Source: Arthrobacter echini (lineage in GTDB: Bacteria > Actinomycetota > Actinomycetes > Actinomycetales > Micrococcaceae). Taken from it: a stretch of 64,000 nucleotides of DNA. Under the pieces are notes generated by a model. The model did no database searches. It had not been told where the DNA came from and saw only the letters and a program-made list of their open reading frames with translations. The stretch is from contig NZ_SSWH01000008.1 of assembly GCF_004803505.1 (NCBI RefSeq), positions 107,278-171,277 of the forward strand, written 5' to 3'. Shown here one piece after another: positions 16,929 through 26,272 of the stretch (positions within the stretch are counted from its first letter, which is position 1; each line of letters begins with the position of its first letter). A program made the translations under genes and the position numbers.

Positions 16929-16934
16929 TAGATT
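16929..16934 (+). promoter_or_regulatory. Candidate -10 box giving a leaderless gluA transcript
   Basis: TAGATT lies 6 bp before the gluA ATG, the spacing expected when transcription starts at the start codon. No ribosome-binding site is visible before the ATG, which agrees with a leaderless mRNA. A -35 box is not clear. Confidence 0.4.
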
Positions 16935-16940
16935 TCTCCC

Positions 16941-17717
16941 ATGACACCTCGAGCTCAGCCGACCGGATCCGCGACATCGGCGGGTCCCCTGGTCCGGCTG
17001 AAGAACGTCAACAAGCACTTCGGGGAGCTGCACGTGCTCCGTGACATCGATCTGGACGTCGCCCGCGGGGAGGTCGTGGTCGTCATCGGACCGTCCGGGT
17101 CCGGCAAGTCCACGCTCTGCCGGGCGATCAACCGCCTGGAGACCATCGACGACGGCGAGATCACGATCGACGGCGAGGTGCTGCCCGCGGAGGGGAAAGG
17201 CCTGGCCAAGCTGCGCGCCGACGTGGGCATGGTCTTCCAGTCCTTCAATCTCTTCGCCCACAAGTCCATCCTGGAGAACGTGACCCTCGGACCCATCAAG
17301 GTCAAGGGCATGAAGAGCGCCGCAGCCAAGGAGCTCGCCATGTCCCTGCTCGAGCGCGTGGGCGTCGACAACCAGGCCCAGAAGCTCCCCGCGCAGCTCT
17401 CCGGCGGCCAGCAGCAGCGCGTCGCCATCGCCAGGGCGCTGGCCATGCAGCCCAAGGTCATGCTGTTCGACGAACCCACCTCCGCCCTGGACCCCGAGAT
17501 GATCAACGAGGTCCTCGATGCGATGGTCGTCCTGGCCAAGGAGGGGATGACGATGATCGTTGTCACGCACGAGATGGGCTTCGCGCGGAAGGCCGCCGAC
17601 CGCGTGATCTTCATGGCCGACGGCGAGATCATGGAGCAGGCCACCCCCGAGGAGTTCTTCACCAATCCGCAGAGTGATCGGGCCAAGGACTTCCTCGGCA
17701 AGATCCTCGCGCACTGA
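16941..17717 (+). CDS. gluA: Glutamate/amino-acid ABC transporter ATP-binding subunit
   Basis: Powers uptake of glutamate or a related polar amino acid. The 258 residues contain Walker [10 protein letters not shown], a Q-loop (MVFQSFNLF), the ABC signature LSGGQQQR, Walker B VMLFDEP and the H-loop VVTHEMG. It is the first of four genes gluABCD, the standard actinobacterial order. No ribosome site is visible before ATG 16941, pointing to leaderless translation. Confidence 0.93.
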   Translation: MTPRAQPTGSATSAGPLVRLKNVNKHFGELHVLRDIDLDVARGEVVVVIGPSGSGKSTLCRAINRLETIDDGEITIDGEVLPAEGKGLAKLRADVGMVFQSFNLFAHKSILENVTLGPIKVKGMKSAAAKELAMSLLERVGVDNQAQKLPAQLSGGQQQRVAIARALAMQPKVMLFDEPTSALDPEMINEVLDAMVVLAKEGMTMIVVTHEMGFARKAADRVIFMADGEIMEQATPEEFFTNPQSDRAKDFLGKILAH

Positions 17718-17772
17718 CGCACTACCCGCACACCTCACGGCCTCCGCGAAGGCCTCGACGCAAGGAGATCCA

Positions 17773-18621
17773 ATGCGTAAGACCCGATACACAGCAGCAG
17801 CAATTGCCGCCGTGACCGCACTGACCCTGTCCGCCTGCGGCGGAGGCGACGACGACGCCGCCGGTTCCTCGGGAGCGAGCGGCGAGGCCGGTGGCGAGAG
17901 CGTGCGCATCGGCATCAAGTTCGACCAGCCGGGCCTGGGCTTCGACGAGGGCGGCTCCTACTCGGGATTCGACGTCGACGTCGCCAGGTACGTCGCGAAC
18001 GAGCTCGGCTACACCGACGAGCAGATCGACTTCGTGGAATCCCCGTCGGCCAACCGCGAGAACATGCTGGCGAACGACCAGGTGGACATGATCTTCGCGA
18101 CCTACTCCATCACCGACACGCGCAAGGAGACCGTCGACTTCGCCGGACCGTACTTCATCGCCGGGCAGGATCTGCTCGTCCCCACGGACAGCGACATCAC
18201 CGGGCCCGAGGATCTCGAGGGCCGGAATCTGTGCTCCGTCACAGGCTCCACCTCCGCGGAGCAGATCAAGGAGCAGTATCCCGGCGTGCAGCTCGTGGAG
18301 CAGCCCGGATATGCGGAGTGCGTCACGGCGATGGGCGGCGGGCAGATCGACGCCGTGACCACCGACGACATCATCCTCGCGGGCCTTGCCGCGCAGGACG
18401 CCAACGCCGGCCAGTACAGGGTGGTCGGGAACACCTTCTCCGAGGAGAGGTACGGCGTCGGCCTGCCCCCGGGCAGCGACCGGTGCGAGGACATCAACGC
18501 CGCCATCACCCAGATGATCGAGTCGGGTGCGTGGGAAGAGGCGCTCGCCGCGAACACCGAGGGCGCGGACTACAGCTACAACGAGGATCTGAACCCGCCG
18601 GAGCCCGAGCCCTGCGCCTAG
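17773..18621 (+). CDS. gluB: Glutamate ABC transporter substrate-binding lipoprotein
   Basis: An exported lipoprotein of 282 residues: signal peptide with lipobox LSAC, a short Gly/Asp/Ser linker, then a family 3 solute-binding domain (VRIGIKFDQPGLGF, SGFDVDVARYVANELGY, DFAGPYFIAGQDLL, NLCSVTGST). ATG 17773 has an AAGGAG site 5 bp upstream. The open frame extends upstream into the gap but lacks a signal peptide. A strong hairpin follows the stop. Confidence 0.93.
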   Translation: MRKTRYTAAAIAAVTALTLSACGGGDDDAAGSSGASGEAGGESVRIGIKFDQPGLGFDEGGSYSGFDVDVARYVANELGYTDEQIDFVESPSANRENMLANDQVDMIFATYSITDTRKETVDFAGPYFIAGQDLLVPTDSDITGPEDLEGRNLCSVTGSTSAEQIKEQYPGVQLVEQPGYAECVTAMGGGQIDAVTTDDIILAGLAAQDANAGQYRVVGNTFSEERYGVGLPPGSDRCEDINAAITQMIESGAWEEALAANTEGADYSYNEDLNPPEPEPCA

Positions 18622-18630
18622 TCGACCGTC

Positions 18631-18668
18631 CGTTGGTGGGGTCCCCCGGTCAGGGGGCCCCACCAACG
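18631..18668 (+). terminator. Stem-loop between gluB and gluC
   Basis: Nearly perfect 16-bp stem with a single bulged T (18631-18647 with 18653-18668) and a 5-nt loop. It has no T-tract, so it probably slows transcription or protects the upstream mRNA end, letting the binding protein be made in excess over the permeases. Confidence 0.65.
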
Positions 18669-18715
18669 CCATGCTCTTCACACTGCCGACATCACACTGC
18701 CGAAAGGGGTGACCC

Positions 18716-19393
18716 GTGGAGAACTACCTGTCCCTCTTCGAGACGTACGACGTACCCGCCGCTTTCTGGGTCAACATCCAGCTGTCCTTCTGGGCTGCGC
18801 TCTGGGCGCTCGTCCTCGGCACCGTCCTGGCGCTCTTCCGCATCTCCCCGATCCGGAGTCTGCAGTGGTTCGGAGCGGCCTACGTCAACATCTTCCGCAA
18901 CACCCCGCTGACGATCATCCTCGCCTTCGGCTTCCTCGGCCTGTTCTCCGTCATGCAGGTCAGCCTGGCGGGTGACCTGAACGTGAGCCTGTTCCGGATC
19001 GCGATCCTGGGGCTCTCGCTCTACCACGCGGCGTTCGTCTGCGAGGCCATCCGCAGCGGCGTCAACACCGTCCCCCTCGGTCAGGCGGAGGCGGCCCGCG
19101 CCATCGGTCTGGGCTTCCTCCCGGCCGCCCGGCTAATCATCCTTCCGCAGGCATTCCGGGGTGCCATCGCACCGCTGGGCAATGTCCTGATCGCGCTGAT
19201 CAAGAACTCGACCGTCGCGGCCGCCGGCTCCGTGGCCACGGAATCGTCGTCCCTCATGAAGACGATGATCGAGTTCCGCTCCGATCTCGTGATCCCGATC
19301 TTCCTCACCTTCGCGCTCGGTTTCGTGATCCTGATCATCCCCATCGGGCTCCTGACCACCTGGGCCTCACGGAAACTGGCGGTGGCACGATGA
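18716..19393 (+). CDS. gluC: Glutamate ABC transporter permease
   Basis: An inner-membrane permease of 225 residues with about five transmembrane helices. The HisM-type EAA loop is visible as EAIRSGVNTVPLGQAEAARAIGLG. GTG at 18716 has an AAAGGGGTG site just upstream. Its stop overlaps the gluD ATG by 4 bp. Confidence 0.92.
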   Translation: MENYLSLFETYDVPAAFWVNIQLSFWAALWALVLGTVLALFRISPIRSLQWFGAAYVNIFRNTPLTIILAFGFLGLFSVMQVSLAGDLNVSLFRIAILGLSLYHAAFVCEAIRSGVNTVPLGQAEAARAIGLGFLPAARLIILPQAFRGAIAPLGNVLIALIKNSTVAAAGSVATESSSLMKTMIEFRSDLVIPIFLTFALGFVILIIPIGLLTTWASRKLAVAR

Positions 19394-20259
19394 GCGCCCA
19401 GCAGGTCCTGTTCGACGCGCCCGGGCCACGTACCCGCCGGACCATCCTGATCTTCAACATCCTCGGTGTGCTGATCGCGCTCGCCCTGCTCGCCTGGATC
19501 GTCTCCGCCCTGGCGGACAGGGGGCAGCTCGCTGCGAGCATGTGGACACCGTTCCTCCAGGCGCGGACCTGGGAGTTCTTCATCCTCCCCGGCCTGCTCA
19601 ACACGCTCAAGGCCGCGGGCATCGCGATCGTCACCTCGGTAGCCTTCGGCCTGCTGTTCGGGGTCGGACGGCTCTCGCACCTCGCGCCGATCCGCTGGGT
19701 CGCCGGGACCGTGGTCGAGTTCCTGCGTGCTGTGCCGGTACTGCTCATGATGATCTTCTTCTGGCTGGCGCTCGGACGCTCGGGGGCGGTGGAGCCCCAG
19801 AACGCACCGCTGATCGCCGTCATCCTCGCGCTCACGCTCTACAACGGGTCGGTGATCGCCGAACTCGTCCGTTCCGGTGTCCACGGACTGCCGAAGGGCC
19901 AGCGGGAAGCGGGGATGGCCATCGGTCTGACCCGGAACCAGTCGCTGAGGAACATCGAGGTCCCGCAGGCCCTGATCGCCATGCTGCCGGCCCTCATCAG
20001 CCAGTTCGTGGTCATCCTGAAGGACTCCGCGCTCGGCTACATCATCACCTACCCCGAACTGCTGCAGTACACGAGGCGGCTCGGCGTCGGCGAGGGCAAC
20101 GTGATTCCCTCCCTCCTCGTCGCGGCGGCGATCTTCATCCTGATCAACTTCGCCCTCTCCACGCTCGCCACCAGGATGTCCTCCCTGCTGAGCTTCAGGA
20201 CCCGGACCCGGAAACGTGCAGCGGAGGACGTCGTCGTGATGGATGCCGCGTCGACCTGA
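19390..20259 (+). CDS. gluD: Glutamate ABC transporter permease
   Basis: The second permease, 289 residues, with an N-terminal cytoplasmic stretch, about six transmembrane helices and the EAA loop ELVRSGVHGLPKGQREAGMAIGL. It forms the translocation path with GluC. The charged C-terminal tail (RTRTRKRAAED) extends into the cytoplasm. Confidence 0.92.
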   Translation: MSAQQVLFDAPGPRTRRTILIFNILGVLIALALLAWIVSALADRGQLAASMWTPFLQARTWEFFILPGLLNTLKAAGIAIVTSVAFGLLFGVGRLSHLAPIRWVAGTVVEFLRAVPVLLMMIFFWLALGRSGAVEPQNAPLIAVILALTLYNGSVIAELVRSGVHGLPKGQREAGMAIGLTRNQSLRNIEVPQALIAMLPALISQFVVILKDSALGYIITYPELLQYTRRLGVGEGNVIPSLLVAAAIFILINFALSTLATRMSSLLSFRTRTRKRAAEDVVVMDAAST

Positions 20260-20260
20260 C

Positions 20261-20303
20261 CGCGGTTCTCGTCCGAGAGCCTGCTGGACCGACCGGAACC
20301 GCG
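20261..20303. terminator. Long-loop hairpin between convergent gluD and dapE
   Basis: cgcggttc (20261-20268) pairs with gaaccgcg (20296-20303) across a 27-nt loop that could fold further. No T-tract. It sits exactly between the two convergent stop codons. Confidence 0.4.
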
Positions 20304-20320
20304 CGGGGGCGGCGAAGGGA

Positions 20321-21412
20321 TCAGGACAGCCAGGCCACCAGCGCGTCGAGGCAGGCTCGGATCGCGTCCGCGTGGACGTGCTCGTCGTCGGTGTGTGCCA
20401 GGAGGGCATCTCCCGGCCCGAAGTTCACGGCGGGCACTCCCAGGGCGCTGAAGCGGGCGACGTCGGTCCACCCGTACTTCGGCTTGGGCTCCGCGCCGAC
20501 CGCGGCGACGAAGGCCGCGGCGGCGGGGTGCTGCAGGCCGGGGCGCGCACCCGGGGCGGCGTCGGTGCGCTCGACGTCGAATCCCTCGAGCAGGGCGCCC
20601 ACGTACGCCTCGGCCTCATCGGGGCCCTTGTCCGGCGCGAAGCGGTAGTTGACCTCGATGACGGTGCTGTCGGGGATGACGTTGCCCGCGGTCCCGCCGG
20701 CGATCCTCACGGCGTTCAGGCTCTCGCGGTAGTCCAGGCCGTCCACCCTCACCGTGGCGGGCTCGTGGTCGCGGAGCCGGCCCAGGATCTCGGCGGCCCC
20801 GTGGATCGCGTTGACGCCCATCCAGGCACGGGCCGCGTGGGACGCCCGGCCGGTGACCCGCACGTCGAAGCGCGCGGTGCCGTTGCAGCCACCCTCCACC
20901 GTTCCGTTCGTGGGTTCCAGCAGGACGGCGAAATCCGCCTGCAGCCACTCGGGGTGGGATCGGGCCACCCGGCCCAGACCGCTGAGTGAGGCCTCGACCT
21001 CCTCGTGGTCGTAGAAGACGAAGGTGATGTCCCGCGTCGGATCCACCAGCGTTGCGGCGAGCGCGAGCTGCACTGCCACGCCGCCCTTCATGTCCGTGGC
21101 GCCCCTGCCGAACAGCACCTCGCCCTCCCAGCGCGAGGGGACGGTTCCCCTCGACCCGGCCCTGGTCGGCAGCGGCACGGTGTCGAGGTGCCCGGCCAGG
21201 ATGACACGCTCGTCACGCCCGAGCATCGTCCGCGCCATCACGCAGTCGCCGTCGCGGAGCACCTCGAGATGCGCCAGCGGTACCAGGGCCTGCTCGACGA
21301 CGTCGGCGATCGCGGTCTCGTTGCCGGAGACGCTCTCGATGTCGATCAGGCCGGCCGTCAGCCGGGCGACGTCGGCAGTCAGGTCGAGGGGCGGTGCCGG
21401 TGGCTGGCTCAT
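20321..21412 (-). CDS. dapE: Succinyl-diaminopimelate desuccinylase
   Basis: Removes succinate from N-succinyl-LL-diaminopimelate in lysine and peptidoglycan precursor synthesis. The 363-residue M20 metallopeptidase has zinc ligand motifs GHLDTVP (H75, D77), [10 protein letters not shown] (D107) and HEEVE (E137/E138) and the dimerisation domain in the middle ([13 protein letters not shown]). ATG at 21412. It is divergent from dapD with 33 bp between starts, so the promoters must overlap the coding ends. Confidence 0.93.
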   Translation of the reverse strand: MSQPPAPPLDLTADVARLTAGLIDIESVSGNETAIADVVEQALVPLAHLEVLRDGDCVMARTMLGRDERVILAGHLDTVPLPTRAGSRGTVPSRWEGEVLFGRGATDMKGGVAVQLALAATLVDPTRDITFVFYDHEEVEASLSGLGRVARSHPEWLQADFAVLLEPTNGTVEGGCNGTARFDVRVTGRASHAARAWMGVNAIHGAAEILGRLRDHEPATVRVDGLDYRESLNAVRIAGGTAGNVIPDSTVIEVNYRFAPDKGPDEAEAYVGALLEGFDVERTDAAPGARPGLQHPAAAAFVAAVGAEPKPKYGWTDVARFSALGVPAVNFGPGDALLAHTDDEHVHADAIRACLDALVAWLS

Positions 21413-21445
21413 GCTGCAACACTATCCCTCGGTAGACTGCTGCCC

Positions 21446-22468
21446 ATGACTCCCCCCGCGCCCAGCTCGTCCCTGCCCGCCGACCGGCGCTCGGCCGGAG
21501 GTATCGGCCTCGCGACGGTGGCGGCGGACGGCACGGTCCTCGACACGTGGTTCCCTGCGCCCTGGCTCCGGGACGGCACTGGGGACACTGACGAAGCCGG
21601 GGACGCCGGGGACGCTGATGACACTGCTGATCCTGCCGACGGGCAGGAGCTCCGAGCCACACTGGAAGGGCTGGCGCGTTCAGGGGCCGACGAGGCGCGG
21701 AGGGTCACACAGCGCGTGATCGAGCTGACCATCGACCCGGATGCCGCTCCCATCAGTACCGAGGACGCCTATCTCCGGCTCCACCTGCTCTCCCACCGCC
21801 TCGTGCGGCCCAACACCATCGACCTCGACGGCATTTTCGGGCTGCTCCCCACCGTGGTGTGGACCAGTCACGGGCCCGCCGCCGTCCAGGGCTTCGAGGT
21901 GGTCCGTGCTGCCCTTCGCACCCGTGGCCCCGTGGCCGTTCACGGCGTGGACAAGTTCCCCCGCATGAGTGATTACGTGGTGCCGGAGGGCGTCCGGATC
22001 GCCGACGCCGACCGGGTGCGGCTTGGGGCGCACCTGGCCCCTGGCACCACGGTGATGCACGAGGGTTTCGTGAACTTCAATGCGGGGACACTCGGCCACT
22101 CCATGGTGGAGGGCCGTATCTCGGCGGGGGTCGTGGTGGGCGACGGTTCGGACATCGGTGGAGGTGCCTCGATCATGGGAACACTCTCGGGCGGAGGCAC
22201 GGAGCGCATCACGATCGGTGAGCGCTGCCTGCTCGGGGCGGAGTCCGGCGTCGGGATCTCCCTCGGGGACGACTGCGTGGTGGAGGCGGGTCTGTACCTC
22301 ACGGCGGGTACCAAGGTGGCGCTGCAGGACGGCTCGCTCGTCAAGGCCAGGGAGCTCTCGGACGAGGCGGGCATCCTGTTCCTGCGCAATTCGGTGACGG
22401 GCGCGGTGGAGGCCCGCCCCCGGACGGGGCACGGCATCGCCCTCAATCCGGCCCTCCACGCGAACTGA
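21446..22468 (+). CDS. dapD: Tetrahydrodipicolinate N-succinyltransferase
   Basis: Adds succinate to tetrahydrodipicolinate. The 340 residues include the left-handed beta-helix hexapeptide repeats ([48 protein letters not shown]), matching the actinobacterial DapD. Residues about 47-69 are an acidic Gly/Asp/Ala repeat, probably an inserted flexible loop. ATG at 21446; an upstream open frame across dapE is a shadow. The stop is 6 bp before the next start. Confidence 0.93.
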   Translation: MTPPAPSSSLPADRRSAGGIGLATVAADGTVLDTWFPAPWLRDGTGDTDEAGDAGDADDTADPADGQELRATLEGLARSGADEARRVTQRVIELTIDPDAAPISTEDAYLRLHLLSHRLVRPNTIDLDGIFGLLPTVVWTSHGPAAVQGFEVVRAALRTRGPVAVHGVDKFPRMSDYVVPEGVRIADADRVRLGAHLAPGTTVMHEGFVNFNAGTLGHSMVEGRISAGVVVGDGSDIGGGASIMGTLSGGGTERITIGERCLLGAESGVGISLGDDCVVEAGLYLTAGTKVALQDGSLVKARELSDEAGILFLRNSVTGAVEARPRTGHGIALNPALHAN

Positions 22469-22474
22469 CCTCTG

Positions 22475-23329
22475 GTGCCTGCTTCCGCCCGCACGGTCCG
22501 GCGTCGTCGCCTGACCGGAGCCGTCGTCGCCGTTCTGGCCGTCGTCGCCGGGCTGGTGGCTCTCGACCGGCTCGGTGAGGGTGACGTCCTGCTCCGGCAG
22601 CGCTGCACCGCGAGCGTGGGAGCGGAGAGCTTCGAACTCACACCGACGCAGACCCGTAACGCGGCGCTGATCGCAGGTGTCGCGGTCAGGCGTGGTCTGC
22701 CCGCACGGGCGGCGTCCATCGCGCTCGCGACCGCCATCCAGGAGTCACGCCTGGAGAACATCGACTACGGGGACGACGCCGGTCCGGACTCCCGCGGGCT
22801 GTTCCAGCAGCGTCCGTCGCAGGGCTGGGGCACCGAGGAGCAGATCATGTCGCCGCTGTATGCCACCGGCGCGTTCTACGATGCGCTGGTGCGGATACCG
22901 GACTACCAGGCTCTGCCCATCACCGAGGCGGCACAGCGTGTGCAGCGCTCCGCCTTCCCCGCGGCCTATGCTGATCACGAGCCCGAGGGCCGCGCCTTCG
23001 CCTCTGCGCTGACGGGCAACTCCCCCGCAGCCCTCGACTGCACGCTGCGCCGCCCGAGTCGCAGCGGCGACGCCGTGGCCGTCTCCGCATCGGCCGACGA
23101 GGTCTTCGGTCCGCTCGGCGGCGTTCCGGACGGCAACCGACTGGTCCTCGACGTCGACGGCACCCTGGGCTGGGCCGTCGCACAGTGGGCCGTGGCCAAC
23201 GCCGACGCCCAGCAGATCATCTCGGTCAGCTACTCCGGCCTCGAATGGCTGCGGGCCGACGGCGGGTGGACCACGGCAGCGACGGAACCCGCGACACTCA
23301 CCATCACCGTGGCCGACCTACCCGGCTGA
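22475..23329 (+). CDS. Secreted/membrane-anchored lysozyme-like-fold protein of unknown function
   Basis: 284 residues with a basic N-terminus and a single hydrophobic segment (AVVAVLAVVAGLVALDRL) acting as an anchor or uncleaved signal. The segment ALATAIQESRLENIDYGDDAGPDSRGLFQQRP resembles the catalytic helix and following loop of transglycosylases/lysozymes (Glu in IQES, then GLFQQ). The family occurs widely in actinobacteria without a proven reaction. GTG start lies 6 bp after the dapD stop, so it is in the dapD operon. Confidence 0.65.
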   Translation: MPASARTVRRRRLTGAVVAVLAVVAGLVALDRLGEGDVLLRQRCTASVGAESFELTPTQTRNAALIAGVAVRRGLPARAASIALATAIQESRLENIDYGDDAGPDSRGLFQQRPSQGWGTEEQIMSPLYATGAFYDALVRIPDYQALPITEAAQRVQRSAFPAAYADHEPEGRAFASALTGNSPAALDCTLRRPSRSGDAVAVSASADEVFGPLGGVPDGNRLVLDVDGTLGWAVAQWAVANADAQQIISVSYSGLEWLRADGGWTTAATEPATLTITVADLPG

Positions 23330-23341
23330 GCACAGGACATC

Positions 23342-23371
23342 CTCCCCGGTGCCCTGCTCGGTTCCGGGGAG
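23342..23371 (+). terminator. Hairpin after the secreted protein gene
   Basis: ctccccgg (23342-23349) pairs with ccggggag (23364-23371) across a 14-nt loop, just beyond the stop at 23329. No T-tract follows. Confidence 0.4.
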
Positions 23372-23596
23372 AACCGGCGGGCCGGCCGCACGGCGTCGAC
23401 GGGCGGGGAAGGTGCTGAACACGGGGACTTCGGCCACTCGGATGGCGCGTCGCAGCACAACACGCCGTGCGGAGCGTCATCCGCCCGCCCGAAGCCCCCG
23501 GATCCGACACGCCGGACGGGTCACCACTCCGCAGCCGGGGACACTGCAGCCAAGGGCTCCCGATGGTCCCCTCCGGCGTCGTCCTAGGATGGACGC

Positions 23597-24613
23597 ATGA
23601 AGATCCTCGTCACCGGCGGCAGCGGCTACATCGGTTCCCACACGGTCCTGGCCCTGCTCGAGAACGGGCACGACGTCGTCGTCGTCGACAATCTGCTGAA
23701 CTCCACCGAGGTGTCCCTCGAGCGCGTGGCCTCCCTCGCCGGACGCGCACCCACGTTCCACCGGGTGGATCTGCTCGACGAGGAGAGCCTGCGGGAGATC
23801 TTCGCCGAGGAGGGCATCGAGGCGGTCATCCACTTCGCGGGGCTCAAGGCCGTCGGTGAATCGGTTGAGACGCCGCTGCGCTACTACCACAACAACGTGG
23901 GCGGCACCCTGAACCTGCTGCGGATCATGGACGACGCCGGTGTGCGCACCCTGGTCTTCAGCTCCTCCGCCACGGTGTACGGGATCTCCGACGAGGTGCC
24001 CCTGACCGAGAAGCTCCCCCGCGACGCGGTGAACCCCTACGGACGCACCAAGGAACAGATCGAGGACATCCTCGCGGATCTCGGCGCATCGGACCGACGC
24101 TGGAACATCGCGCTGCTGCGGTACTTCAATCCTGTGGGTGCCCATGCATCGGGCAGCATCGGCGAGGACCCTACGGGCATCCCGAACAATCTGCTGCCCT
24201 TCGTGGCGCAGGTGGCCGTCGGCCGGCGTGAGAAGGTGAGGATCTTCGGCAACGACTACCCGACACCCGACGGCACGGGCGTACGCGACTACATCCACGT
24301 CGTCGACCTCGCCCAGGGGCATGTGGCCGCGCTCGACTACCTCGTGGCACGGGGCGGAGTGCATACGTGGAATCTGGGCACCGGGACCGGGTCGTCGGTG
24401 CTCGAGGTCCTCGACGCGTTCTCGGCCGCGGTCGGCAGGGACATCCCGTACGAGTTCGCGCCGCGCCGGCCCGGGGATGTCGCCGTCAGCTACGCCGACC
24501 CGTCCTCCGCCCTCGCCGATCTCGGCTGGTCCGCGAACCGAACGCTGGCGCAGATGTGCGAGGACCACTGGCGCTGGCAGAAGAACAATCCCGAGGGCTA
24601 CCGGACGCCCTAG
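23597..24613 (+). CDS. galE: UDP-glucose 4-epimerase
   Basis: Interconverts UDP-glucose and UDP-galactose for wall polysaccharides or galactose use. The 338-residue extended SDR has the NAD motif GGSGYIGSH at the N-terminus, SSSATVYG near 123-130, the catalytic YGRTK (Y148, K152), RYFNPVGAH and the substrate loop near 180-200. ATG at 23597 begins directly with the beta strand MKILVTGG. It stands alone between hairpin-flanked genes. Confidence 0.94.
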   Translation: MKILVTGGSGYIGSHTVLALLENGHDVVVVDNLLNSTEVSLERVASLAGRAPTFHRVDLLDEESLREIFAEEGIEAVIHFAGLKAVGESVETPLRYYHNNVGGTLNLLRIMDDAGVRTLVFSSSATVYGISDEVPLTEKLPRDAVNPYGRTKEQIEDILADLGASDRRWNIALLRYFNPVGAHASGSIGEDPTGIPNNLLPFVAQVAVGRREKVRIFGNDYPTPDGTGVRDYIHVVDLAQGHVAALDYLVARGGVHTWNLGTGTGSSVLEVLDAFSAAVGRDIPYEFAPRRPGDVAVSYADPSSALADLGWSANRTLAQMCEDHWRWQKNNPEGYRTP

Positions 24614-24677
24614 CGGCACGGGCGACGACGCCGCGCCACACGGCTGTGCCGGGACAGGGACATCGGCGCCAGGGACA

Positions 24678-25517
24678 TCACTCCCATACGTGCTTCTCAC
24701 GGCGGACGAAATCGCCCAGAGTGGTCGGCGCATGACCGGTCACCCTGCGTACGTCCCCGGTGACATGTCCCGCCACACCCAGGCGTGCTGCGGCGTGGAT
24801 GAGGGCCGTCATCGCCGCCATTGGAGGGTCGAAGCCGAGGGTGCGGCGCGCGTGCAGCAGATAGGCGCGGATGCTCGGTCGTCGGTAGGTGACGCGGGTG
24901 CCGAGGACGTCGGAGAAGACGGCGGCTACCTCCTCGTACGTCAGCGCTTCGTCACTGGTGGGCGTCCAGGTCCGCCCGATGTGACGCTGCGGCTCGAGCA
25001 GCGCACTCGCAGCGACAGCAGCGACATCGACCGCGTCCACGAATGCGGTTCTGCCATCGCCCGCAGGAACGACGATCTGCCGGCGGTCCCGGATGTCGGC
25101 GGCGAAGACCGTGGACAGATTCTGGTCGAAGTAGGACGGACGCAGGAAGGTCCAGTCCAGGCCCGAGCGGCGCAGCCAGCGTTCCATCGCCGCGTGGGGC
25201 AGCACGGGCACCCGCCCGGCCCCCTGCACGGACAGCAGCACCACGTGGCGTACTCCCGCCGTCCGGGCATATGCGAGCGCCGGCACCAGGTCGGAGCTGA
25301 TCCGCGCGAGGTGCGGTGGACGGACCAGGAACATGGACCGGACGCCATCGAACGCCTGCTCCCATGTGGCGGCGTCCTTGAAGTCGAACATGACGCCGTC
25401 CGGATCCTCGTTGTGACGGGCCGCGGGCCGGACGTCCGCGCCCTCGGCTCGTAGCGCCTGAACCAGCGGGCGCCCCACGTTGCCCGTGGCCCCTGTGACG
25501 AGAAGTGGTGAGTTCAT
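24678..25517 (-). CDS. NAD(P)H-binding NmrA-like oxidoreductase/regulator
   Basis: 279 residues of atypical SDR fold. The N-terminus MNSPLLVTGATGNVGRP is the NmrA-type dinucleotide motif (GATGNVG). Members act as quinone or azo reductases or redox sensors; the substrate is unknown. The ATG at 25517 lies inside a perfect palindrome shared with the divergent MarR gene, so the regulator very likely controls it. Confidence 0.85.
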   Translation of the reverse strand: MNSPLLVTGATGNVGRPLVQALRAEGADVRPAARHNEDPDGVMFDFKDAATWEQAFDGVRSMFLVRPPHLARISSDLVPALAYARTAGVRHVVLLSVQGAGRVPVLPHAAMERWLRRSGLDWTFLRPSYFDQNLSTVFAADIRDRRQIVVPAGDGRTAFVDAVDVAAVAASALLEPQRHIGRTWTPTSDEALTYEEVAAVFSDVLGTRVTYRRPSIRAYLLHARRTLGFDPPMAAMTALIHAAARLGVAGHVTGDVRRVTGHAPTTLGDFVRREKHVWE

Positions 25518-25537
25518 GTATGTACGATACATACATG
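25515..25537. promoter_or_regulatory. Perfect 10-3-10 palindromic operator spanning both start codons
   Basis: catgtatgta-cga-tacatacatg is an exact inverted repeat. Its outer ends are the ATG codons of the NmrA-like gene (complement of 25515-25517) and of the marR gene (25535-25537). A MarR dimer bound here would cover both start codons and any initiating ribosome or polymerase. Confidence 0.85.
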
Positions 25538-26020
25538 TGCTCTGATCCGACCGACATCGCCGTGCTGGACGACGCCCTGCTCCGCCTGCGCCGACTCTGG
25601 AGTGCCTCCCGCAGCCCGTTCGTGGACGACGACGGCATCACCGCCGTCGACGTCTCCAGTCTCATCGTGGTCGAGGCGTGCGCTCGTGGCGTGGAAGCGG
25701 GGACGGAGGTGGTGGTCGGGGACGTTGCGGAGCTCGCCGACGTGACAGCTTCCACGGCGAGCCGCCTCGTCGATCGCGCTGCTCAGGCGGGGCTGCTGCT
25801 CCGGGTCGAGTCGTCGATCGACGCCCGTCGCACCGCCCTGCAACTCACGCCGGCCGGCGCGTCGCTCAGGGAACGGGCGGTGACGGCCCGTACTGCGTGG
25901 CTGGCGGACCAGCTCCAGGAGTGGGACCCGGCCGAGGTGAGAATCTTCGGTACGCTCCTGGCCCGCTTCGCGGACGGCCTTGCACCGTCCCGAGGACCGG
26001 GTGATCGCTTCTCACCCTGA
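25535..26020 (+). CDS. MarR-family transcriptional regulator
   Basis: 161 residues with a winged helix (VVGDVAELADVTASTASRLVDRAAQAGLLLRVESSIDARRTALQLTPAG) flanked by dimerisation helices. In-frame ATG codons at 25535 and, less likely, 25520 are available; 25535 gives an N-terminus of normal length. It is divergent from the NmrA-like oxidoreductase and shares its palindrome, so autoregulation plus control of the neighbour is the simplest reading. The ligand is unknown. Confidence 0.9.
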   Translation: MCSDPTDIAVLDDALLRLRRLWSASRSPFVDDDGITAVDVSSLIVVEACARGVEAGTEVVVGDVAELADVTASTASRLVDRAAQAGLLLRVESSIDARRTALQLTPAGASLRERAVTARTAWLADQLQEWDPAEVRIFGTLLARFADGLAPSRGPGDRFSP

Positions 26021-26272
26021 CCACTTTCCCTGATTTGCGAAGGGTCATCAGCATTCAAGCGGACATTTCAGTGCCTGCGCGATCGGTGCGGATGCTGAAG
26101 CCGGTGCCTGAGGGCGGCACGACGCCCGATGAGGCAGACAGTAGGGCGACTTCGGTGACGGAGTGGCCCGAGAACAACCCAGGCAGACGCCATCCGAATC
26201 CCTCGGATCCATCGAGCAGCCCATGCGCGAGAGCTGCCCCCTCGGCCGTGAATCCTGCGCGATTGCGGTTGC

